Shown: piece after piece, positions 7,366 to 12,668 of the stretch
Position numbering within the stretch: the first letter of the stretch is position 1
Layout: every line of letters begins with the position of its first letter
The notes under the pieces: generated by a model
The model's database searches: none
Told to the model about the DNA's origin: nothing
The model's input: only the letters and a program-made list of their open reading frames with translations
Assembly: GCA_036397475.1 (NCBI GenBank)
Contig: DASWIV010000161.1
Location: 1 to 14,006, forward strand
DNA: 14,006 nucleotides
Source of the DNA: DASWIV01 sp036397475
GTDB taxonomy: Bacteria > JAJVIF01 > JAPKYR01
Reading direction: 5' to 3'
Made by a program: the position numbers and the translations under genes

Positions 7366-8598
7366 TTATTCCGCGTACGAAAGGAGGCGCCGCTCGCCAT
7401 CGATTTTTCTCAGCCTTGTCAGGTCCTGGGTCATTTCCATTGTGCCGAGGAATTTTCCATCTTTATCCCGCACAGCGAAATACCTGATATGGATGAATTT
7501 ACCCCTGAATTCAATCCAGAATTCGGCGACATCCTGCCTGCCCTCGGCGAAATCATCCAGTATCTGTTGGACCACGTTGCCGCTTTTTGGAGGATGGCAG
7601 TTAAGGACATGGCGTCCAAGAATAGCCCGATTCCGCTGGAAAGCAGGTTCGGGTCCGTGCTTGAAGTACCGGACAATCCCATCGTTATCTACAAATGTCA
7701 GGTCCACTGGGAGAGCGTCGAGAAGTCCGGTCAGCTGCGATGGAGTCAGCGCGCCAGTGTCAAAAGCCAGGGCTTTATCTTCAGAAATACTGATTTTTTC
7801 AGGTCCGGGAATTTCAACTGCCGGGACGTAATCAGCGCCAGGCTCGACAAGGCACCAGCCATATTCAGGCGTTAGATTGTAAATTTCGGCCCAGTCGGTT
7901 TCGGTAAGTGTGTTGAGCGAAAGGGGAAGCAGGATATTTTCTTCCTTGAAGATCATTTCCTTAATGGCCCTGAGAGCAATTTCGGCATGTTTGAGAATTA
8001 CGTCCAGCAGCGCGCTTTTTGAGTTGCCTGATTCCGATACGGCAGCATGGAAATTCGTAAGGAATTCACGCGCTTCATCGTCCTTGCCCCACATTACGGT
8101 CGACGGTCCCGTTATACCGTATTTTTCAAGGCGCGCGAAAAGGAGAAACTCTTTTCTCATGTAGTGCTTGTCGATATCCTCAAGCAGTCCGAGTGCGGCC
8201 AGCAGGTTGTTACGTTCGTCGGGGAGCTCGCTTGCATCGGATTTCTGAATTGTCTCCAGAATTTCCCTAATGGTATCGATTTGATCCTGGATCGCTTTAT
8301 TCTCACGACTGAATGTCTCAACAGGATGTCCGGGCTGGACTTCGGGACGGACCGACTCGACCAGAATCTCACGAAGTACGCCGGAGTGGAGGTCACACAT
8401 GGACTGAACTTCCTCGACAGGCATCCCCTCGTTGATGAGTTCCTGCTCCATCGCGGCAATTTCAGTGGAATCGGTTTCCTTAACCAATTTCTTAAGTCTG
8501 GATTTGACCTCTTCCGTCTCACCTCCCTCGTGGAGGTGCTTGATGATATCTTTCATGGTCCGGATGCGGTGCGACCGGTTATCAATAAACTCACTCAT
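7366..8598 (-). CDS. DUF438 - hemerythrin - PAS domain protein
   Basis: A 410-residue three-part protein. Residues about 10-75 match DUF438 (KDIIKHLHEGGETEEVKSRL). Residues about 88-230 form a hemerythrin-like four-helix bundle with His91 (HPVETFSREN), His145, Glu150, His204 and the strongly typical KEMIFKEENILLP (213-225). Residues about 284-408 are a PAS domain (ALPVDLTFVD, then NCHPPKS, then GKFIHIRYFAVRDKDGKFLG and RKIDGERRLL). Proteins of this build are cytoplasmic and found in anaerobic and facultative bacteria, often near nitrosative-stress genes; their exact activity is not settled. At the usual VMW-x-x-H-D-E-I-R motif it reads VMWGKDDEAR, with Asp173 where His is expected, so one iron ligand may be altered. 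AGGAAGGTG lies about 8 nt before the ATG. Confidence 0.88.
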   Translation of the reverse strand: MSEFIDNRSHRIRTMKDIIKHLHEGGETEEVKSRLKKLVKETDSTEIAAMEQELINEGMPVEEVQSMCDLHSGVLREILVESVRPEVQPGHPVETFSRENKAIQDQIDTIREILETIQKSDASELPDERNNLLAALGLLEDIDKHYMRKEFLLFARLEKYGITGPSTVMWGKDDEAREFLTNFHAAVSESGNSKSALLDVILKHAEIALRAIKEMIFKEENILLPLSLNTLTETDWAEIYNLTPEYGWCLVEPGADYVPAVEIPGPEKISISEDKALAFDTGALTPSQLTGLLDALPVDLTFVDNDGIVRYFKHGPEPAFQRNRAILGRHVLNCHPPKSGNVVQQILDDFAEGRQDVAEFWIEFRGKFIHIRYFAVRDKDGKFLGTMEMTQDLTRLRKIDGERRLLSYAE

Positions 8599-8622
8599 TA
8601 CAAATTCACCTTCCTATTATCG

Positions 8623-9234
8623 TTACATACCATGGCATGAAAAGCCGCCCTGACCGAGGATCTGAGGGTCTGATGTCCTTTTCACGCCGTATTTTTCGCC
8701 AAGCCTGTCGGCGATGCCAAGATATTTCTCATGTTCGCCATGCCCGATATCGTGGTGTTCGACATGGTCGAACTTCTCCATGAGAACACTCATGTCTCCA
8801 TCGTCCAGCTGCTGGACCGCCATAGGATAAAGGATATTGTCTTCCTTCATGATGTGTTCGCGCAGGAGGTTGGCGTAGCCGATAGCGTTGAACATGAAGA
8901 TCTTTTTCGCGTCCTCGTCGCCCTGCGACGCTTTCTCAGCCGAATCGCTCATGAGTCCGACATGCTTACGACCCTGATCGTGCTCCATGAGCATAACCGC
9001 GATCGGTCCCTGTTCACGTGGGAATCCTTTTTCAACCATCATGTTGAAAAGCTGGTCTTCTTCCTTCATGTGATGGCATTTATCGGCGAAATTTCGGATG
9101 AAATCGATCGCGTCGTTTGCGTCCTGCAGGTCGAGGTCGCCCCCGTCCCTGATCAGGTCGACCATATTTTCGAGGCATCCGATTACCTGCTCAATGACCC
9201 TGTGTTCTTCCATTAAAATTGTGATTGGTTGCAT
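8623..9234 (-). CDS. hemerythrin-domain protein, Fe-S repair/YtfE-like
   Basis: A 203-residue hemerythrin HHE-domain protein from ATG 9234. It carries the expected metal-binding pattern: His11 (MEEHRVIEQ), His54/His55 with Glu58/Glu59 (CHHMKEEDQLF), His85 (MLMEHDQGRKH), and His127 with Glu131 in LREHIMKEDNILYP. A His-rich stretch follows (DHVEHHDIGHGEHEKY, 156-171), then a short tail ending GGFSCHGM. Relatives are di-iron proteins that bind oxygen or NO, or repair Fe-S clusters (YtfE/ScdA type). Context with an Rrf2 regulator and an NnrS-like protein favours nitrosative-stress protection. An in-frame GTG at 9246 would extend it by four residues, but it lies inside the Shine-Dalgarno sequence of ATG 9234, which I therefore prefer. 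The gene follows the NnrS-like gene by 22 nt. Confidence 0.87.
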   Translation of the reverse strand: MQPITILMEEHRVIEQVIGCLENMVDLIRDGGDLDLQDANDAIDFIRNFADKCHHMKEEDQLFNMMVEKGFPREQGPIAVMLMEHDQGRKHVGLMSDSAEKASQGDEDAKKIFMFNAIGYANLLREHIMKEDNILYPMAVQQLDDGDMSVLMEKFDHVEHHDIGHGEHEKYLGIADRLGEKYGVKRTSDPQILGQGGFSCHGM

Positions 9235-9243
9235 GGTATAAGT

Positions 9244-9249
9244 CACTCC
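9244..9249 (-). promoter_or_regulatory. ribosome binding site deciding the hemerythrin start
   Basis: GGAGTG on the minus strand lies nine bases before ATG 9234. It contains the GTG that would start the longer reading, so the shorter 203-residue protein is the better call. Confidence 0.65.
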
Positions 9250-9256
9250 ATTTATT

Positions 9257-10564
9257 TTATGCTGGCAATAGTTTAAGTCCAGATAATTTCATAGTTCTGA
9301 ATGCGTTGAAGCAGAAAGCGCCAACAGCGATTAATTCCAGTGCTCCGCTGACTGGAACGATTGGATATATTTTTGTTGTGAAGTCGGACAGGATCTCAGT
9401 TAATGCGCGAAGAATTACCCCTGACAGCAATACAGGCAGATACCAGGCCTGGATTCTTAAATTTGCGATTTGCGGTAGCAGACCCATAATCCCCAGGAAA
9501 ATGAAGCCGTAGATGAAAATGTGGATGATCGAAAAGAAGTAGACGTGGGAAAAGTGAATCGCCGCGGCGGGGGAATCAGGAGCAAGTTTCTCAATGATTC
9601 CGAACTGATGTATGGGGAGGAATATGAACATTGCGAATACTACTGTCAGGCTGATCCCGCTGAATGTAAGGTAATAATTTTCTGTTGTCTTATGCTGGAT
9701 GCGCGGACGGATATCTTTTATGAATATGTTTAATGCGGTAACGGTGATAATGATGATCGATAAAAGCCAAATGCCTGAAAAGCCTCGCTGCGCCATTTTT
9801 ATCTCGCGGAAGAGCCGCATTGATACCAGGGAAATCCCGCAGAGAAATACAAAAATATTGAGGAGCCAGAAATTTAACGCGACTCGTCCCGCGAATGGTT
9901 TTTCTTCATTGTTCGATACAATGCCGAGAATTGTCCCCATCAATAAAATTAGAATGAATCCAAATATCTGGATCATCATGACCGGACCCTGGAATGTCGC
10001 GAGGATGCCGATGGCTTCTGATCGGTTTGAGGTGGCTGCTACGTTCAAATAGACGATTGTTTCAAGAATAGCCATGAGCACGAACCAGATTATTCCGGCT
10101 GAAATGAGTCTGGCAGAAAGCGTAGGATTAGATTTGGAATTATTTATGGCAGGTAATGTGGTTATGGAAAAAAATAAAATTCCCAGACATTCCAGAACAG
10201 CAGCGACAGTCTCGATCGCGAAAAAGCCGCCTGGGATTGACCGCAGTGAAAAGATTATACGTCCAGCGAGTCCGAGGAAAAGTAATAATAATGAAATGAG
10301 CATCCCTTTTACATTGACAGTCAGGCTCAAATTTTCGGTCAGGAGAAAGAAAACATATCCCATAAAAAAGAACGGAGCGAATCCGAAAATCACGAGATGA
10401 GTGTAATTGAGTGAAAGGTTAAGACCGAGTTCGGTGAACGATTCCTTGCCGGAAACAACAAATGTGATATGGAAATTAAGGAGAGACGCGAGGAAGAGTA
10501 ACGCAATTGCAAGATAGAAATAGAGCTTCACAAATACACTTTTTTTGTTTTGATAATTCATCAT
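9257..10564 (-). CDS. 12-TM membrane protein, NnrS-like / heme-copper-oxidase-like
   Basis: A 435-residue very hydrophobic protein with about twelve membrane segments. Family placement rests on an early His at the start of a helix followed by a glycine-spaced motif, THLVIFGFAPFFFMGYVFFL (55-74), as in NnrS and cbb3-subunit-I-like proteins. Late in the protein, a His pair and a GxxG helix fall in HFSHVYFFSIIHIFIYGF (337-354) and LGIMGLLP. His32, His56, His340 and His348 are candidate haem or metal ligands. NnrS proteins are haem- and copper-containing membrane proteins that relieve NO stress and are classical NsrR targets, which fits the adjacent Rrf2 gene. Similarity is by eye and the sequence is divergent, so a generic membrane protein is possible. 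The start is ATG 10564 or the tandem ATG 10561; no clear ribosome-binding site. It lies 59 nt downstream of the regulator gene. Confidence 0.55.
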   Translation of the reverse strand: MMNYQNKKSVFVKLYFYLAIALLFLASLLNFHITFVVSGKESFTELGLNLSLNYTHLVIFGFAPFFFMGYVFFLLTENLSLTVNVKGMLISLLLLFLGLAGRIIFSLRSIPGGFFAIETVAAVLECLGILFFSITTLPAINNSKSNPTLSARLISAGIIWFVLMAILETIVYLNVAATSNRSEAIGILATFQGPVMMIQIFGFILILLMGTILGIVSNNEEKPFAGRVALNFWLLNIFVFLCGISLVSMRLFREIKMAQRGFSGIWLLSIIIITVTALNIFIKDIRPRIQHKTTENYYLTFSGISLTVVFAMFIFLPIHQFGIIEKLAPDSPAAAIHFSHVYFFSIIHIFIYGFIFLGIMGLLPQIANLRIQAWYLPVLLSGVILRALTEILSDFTTKIYPIVPVSGALELIAVGAFCFNAFRTMKLSGLKLLPA

Positions 10565-10585
10565 TTAAGCGGCAGTAAACCGTAC

Positions 10586-10594
10586 TAACAAATA
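10586..10594 (-). repeat. fourth TAACAAATA copy, between the Rrf2 and NnrS-like genes
   Basis: The same nonamer found three times before the lipoprotein gene recurs here in the same orientation, 21 nt upstream of the NnrS-like start. It lies in a 59-bp AT-rich gap that shows no terminator hairpin and only a poor internal promoter match. Confidence 0.35.
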
Positions 10595-10623
10595 AAAATT
10601 TTCAACATAAAATACAATAAATC

Positions 10624-11019
10624 TTATACTGTGATCTCAGCGATGGAGGTATTTTTCAGAAATTCCAGGTAAGAATCCCGTACGTGACCCCATTTGTCAT
10701 GGACAACGCATGGATTGTCCGCATCGCATTCATGAGCGCCAAAAAAGCAGCCTGACCAGGCTGAAATATTATCGATTGGTTCGATCACTTCGTAGAGTGA
10801 GACCTCTCCAGGCGGCTTAGCCAGCCTGAATCCACCGCCCATTCCTTTTTGAGAAATGAGTAATCCCTCGCGGGAGAGGATCCTGAGCAGCTTTCCGAGG
10901 TAGTTCTGGGGAGCGTCGATCCTGGATGCGATAGTGGACGCGCCTGCGTATTCCCCTTCGTGGAGCGTGCCAAGGACAGCCAGAGCCCTGATAGCGTGTA
11001 TGCCTGTTCGAGAGATCAT
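10624..11019 (-). CDS. Rrf2-family (NsrR/IscR-like) transcriptional regulator
   Basis: A 131-residue DNA-binding protein of normal Rrf2 length. A winged helix-turn-helix spans about residues 3-75: ASTIASRIDAPQNYLGKLLR (27-46) covers the recognition region, and QKGMGGGFRLAKPPGEVSLY (57-76) is the Rrf2 wing signature. Three cysteines, Cys91, Cys98 and Cys104, have spacing C-x6-C-x5-C in the region that binds a [2Fe-2S] or [4Fe-4S] cluster in IscR and NsrR (IscR is C-x5-C-x5-C). VVHDKW after the last Cys matches the conserved HxxW of the family. It heads the five-gene minus-strand array and sits directly behind a promoter with an embedded palindrome, so it is probably autoregulated. An NO-sensing NsrR role is favoured over IscR because no isc/suf genes are present, but this is inference. 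Near-absent ribosome-binding site; predicted leader about 13 nt. Confidence 0.88.
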   Translation of the reverse strand: MISRTGIHAIRALAVLGTLHEGEYAGASTIASRIDAPQNYLGKLLRILSREGLLISQKGMGGGFRLAKPPGEVSLYEVIEPIDNISAWSGCFFGAHECDADNPCVVHDKWGHVRDSYLEFLKNTSIAEITV

Positions 11020-11039
11020 TTATGCTATAATCGCATGTG

Positions 11040-11068
11040 AATATACTATTTTAAGTATAGTATGTCAA
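11040..11068 (-). promoter_or_regulatory. promoter of the Rrf2-led array with an operator palindrome in the spacer
   Basis: On the minus strand TTGACA (11068-11063), a 17-bp spacer and TATATT (11045-11040) form a near-consensus sigma70 promoter, with 20 nt from the -10 element to the ATG at 11019. Within it, 11043-11063 is a perfect inverted repeat, ATACTAT-N7-ATAGTAT, that fills the spacer and touches both hexamers. This is the classical position for a repressor. The overall pattern, AT-rich arms around a central TTTAA, resembles the general form of NsrR/Rrf2 sites, though the sequence is not the enterobacterial consensus. Confidence 0.75.
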
Positions 11069-11110
11069 GGATCATTGTTGGTTAATTTCCCGAATTTTCA
11101 TAAAAAAAAT

Positions 11111-11139
11111 TTGTCAAACAGGTGAAAATCCATTAACAT
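11111..11139 (+). promoter_or_regulatory. promoter of the rplY-pth-mfd operon
   Basis: TTGTCA (11111-11116), a 17-bp spacer and TAACAT (11134-11139) give a good sigma70 promoter. A run of eight A residues (11103-11109 region) directly upstream could serve as an UP element. The start at 11176 lies 36 nt downstream of the -10. The Rrf2 palindrome lies about 48 bp upstream of this -35 and should not block it directly. Confidence 0.55.
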
Positions 11140-11175
11140 CACTCTTTCGTGCTCCGGATGACCGGGGGTAATACT

Positions 11176-11841
11176 ATGGCGATAATAAAGTTGAAAGCAG
11201 AATCGCGGGAGAATACCGGTACAAGAGCGTCGACAAGACTTCGCGGTGCCGGGTTTATCCCCGCAAACTTATATTCTCACGGCAACGAATCCAAGCCTCT
11301 GAGTCTTGAAGACAAGAGCTGGTCCAAGGCGATCGAACATGAAGCGAAACTGGTTTATGTCGGGTTGCCGGAAGGTAAGGAGCAGCTCGCGGCTGTCAGG
11401 GAAATCCAGAGGAATCCGCTGGACCATAAAATAATCCATATCGACCTTCTCGGGATTCGCGAGGATGAGCCAATCCAGTTCTCGGTGAGGGTTGAGTTCC
11501 TGGGTACACCGATTGGCATGAAGGAAGGCGGAGTACAGCAGATCGGGTCCGACCATGTGGATATTACCTGCCTGCCGAACAGGCTGCCGGATCATATCGA
11601 ATGCGATATCAGCCACCTGACTGTTGGCGATTCAATATTCGCCAAGGACCTTGTAATGCCGGAAGGTTCGACACTTGAGAGCGACCCCGATATGGTTCTT
11701 CTCGGTGTGGTTATGGTTCGTGTTGTTCTTGAAGAGCCTGCCGAAGGTGCGAAGGGTGAAGAAGGCGAAGCCGGTGAGGGTGAAGGCGAAGAGGGAGCCG
11801 GGAAGTCTGAACGCGACGAGGATTCGAAGTCGGAGGACTGA
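11176..11841 (+). CDS. rplY: 50S ribosomal protein L25, Ctc (TL5) form
   Basis: A 221-residue ribosomal protein that binds 5S rRNA in the large subunit. Residues about 4-92 are the L25 RNA-binding domain: KLKAESRENTGTRASTRLRG then GFIPANLYSHG at the N-terminus, and AAVREIQRNPLDHKIIHIDL at 72-91. Residues about 98-186 are the C-terminal beta domain of the long Ctc/TL5 type (SVRVEFLGTPIGMKEGG). A Glu/Gly-rich acidic tail covers 187-221. ATG 11176 is chosen because GGGGGT lies just upstream and the protein then begins as the family does; a GTG at 11149 would add nine unconserved residues. It starts the rplY-pth-mfd group. Unlike many genomes there is no prs gene before it; the upstream neighbour is the divergent Rrf2 gene. 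Confidence 0.95.
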   Translation: MAIIKLKAESRENTGTRASTRLRGAGFIPANLYSHGNESKPLSLEDKSWSKAIEHEAKLVYVGLPEGKEQLAAVREIQRNPLDHKIIHIDLLGIREDEPIQFSVRVEFLGTPIGMKEGGVQQIGSDHVDITCLPNRLPDHIECDISHLTVGDSIFAKDLVMPEGSTLESDPDMVLLGVVMVRVVLEEPAEGAKGEEGEAGEGEGEEGAGKSERDEDSKSED

Positions 11842-11879
11842 CTGGAAATTTCGCATAATTTGCGTAAGTAATAAATTTG

Positions 11880-11903
11880 GAAGTTTTTAATATAGAAAAC
11901 TTC
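11880..11903 (+). other. AT-rich stem-loop after rplY
   Basis: GAAGTTTT (11880-11887) pairs with AAAACTTC (11896-11903) around an 8-nt loop, 39 nt after the rplY stop. No T-run follows, so it is not a standard terminator. It could be an mRNA processing or stability element between rplY and pth. Confidence 0.4.
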
Positions 11904-11923
11904 GAACTCATAACGAATGCTAC

Positions 11924-11946
11924 CCCCGGTGTTTCAAATCCCGGGG
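11924..11946 (+). other. GC-rich hairpin before pth
   Basis: CCCCGG (11924-11929) and CCGGGG (11941-11946) pair perfectly around an 11-nt loop, 26 nt before the pth start. The following CTTCAGGCGTTTAGG lacks a clear T-tract. A weak terminator, attenuator or stability element is possible; no tRNA fold can be completed around it. Confidence 0.4.
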
Positions 11947-11972
11947 CTTCAGGCGTTTAGGCTGATTAACAG

Positions 11973-12668
11973 ATGCGATTTTTCTGGCAAAAACAGGACT
12001 CCGATGAATCAGAAGTGGAGAAAGCGATCATCGGGCTTGGGAATCCCGGGGGGGAATATTCCGGGACGAGGCACAATTTAGGGTGGGATGCTGTTGACAG
12101 GTTTTTAAAAAAAACGGTCTCGCAAAAATCAAAATACGAAAGGCACAAGCTGTACAAGTACCGGGAATTTGAATTTAACGGCATGAACGTAATCGCCGTA
12201 AAGCCGGTCACATACATGAATCTATCGGGCAAAGCGATCGTATCGATGCAGAGCACATATCATATCGGAACCGAAAATATTCTTGTTGTCCATGATGAAA
12301 TGGACCTGACCGCCGGAACGGCAAAAATGAAAACCGGGGGCGGTTCCGCCGGCCACAACGGGATCCAGAGCATAATCGATTCATTGAAAACTAAGGAATT
12401 CACGCGGATAAAAATTGGCATAAACAGGCCTGTCGAGGATGGTCCGAATACCGATCCAGACTGGGTGCTCGGGAAAATTTCTCCGGAAGAGATGGAGGTC
12501 CTTGAGCCGGTACTTACGAATGTGGTTGCCGGAATAGAAAAATGGCTCACCGATGGAAGTGAAAAAGCAATGACCTGGTTTAACACCAGGATGAATGAAA
12601 ACTCCAGGGAGGAAGATCCGGTTTCGAACGAAAACGATATCGATAATGAAACCAGGGATTTGAAATGA
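11973..12668 (+). CDS. pth: peptidyl-tRNA hydrolase
   Basis: A 231-residue cytoplasmic enzyme that cleaves peptidyl-tRNA released from stalled ribosomes, recycling tRNA. All catalytic and binding residues of bacterial Pth are visible: Asn24 in IIGLGNPGGEYSGTRHNLG, catalytic His34, Asn83 in KPVTYMNLSGKA, Asp108 in VVHDEMDL, and Asn129 in GGGSAGHNGIQSI. There is a roughly 15-residue N-terminal extension (MRFFWQKQDSDESE) before the first strand and a charged C-terminal tail of about 27 residues. An in-frame GTG at 12015 (residue 15) would remove the extension and give a more usual N-terminus. I keep ATG 11973 because neither start has a strong ribosome-binding site. The stop overlaps the mfd start as ATGA, indicating translational coupling. 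Confidence 0.95.
   Translation: MRFFWQKQDSDESEVEKAIIGLGNPGGEYSGTRHNLGWDAVDRFLKKTVSQKSKYERHKLYKYREFEFNGMNVIAVKPVTYMNLSGKAIVSMQSTYHIGTENILVVHDEMDLTAGTAKMKTGGGSAGHNGIQSIIDSLKTKEFTRIKIGINRPVEDGPNTDPDWVLGKISPEEMEVLEPVLTNVVAGIEKWLTDGSEKAMTWFNTRMNENSREEDPVSNENDIDNETRDLK

Noticed and set aside
7333..8640. Plus-strand open frames of 157-197 codons opposite the PAS/hemerythrin genes
   Set aside because: They mirror the genuine minus-strand genes, whose domains are recognisable, and show no motifs or ribosome-binding sites.
9235..9246. GTG start for the hemerythrin gene
   Set aside because: The GTG is part of the GGAGTG ribosome-binding site of the better-placed ATG at 9234.
11149..11175. Extended GTG start of rplY
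   Set aside because: The extra nine residues are not part of the L25 fold, and GGGGGT serves the ATG at 11176.
11741..11840. Repetitive GAAGGCGAAG-type sequence at the end of rplY
   Set aside because: It is low-complexity coding for the Glu/Gly-rich tail common in Ctc-type L25 proteins, not a repeat array.
11880..11965. tRNA-like look of GTTTCAAAT flanked by C and G runs before pth
   Set aside because: The 5-bp T-stem does not pair in register with a 7-nt loop, and no anticodon, D or acceptor arm can be built upstream.
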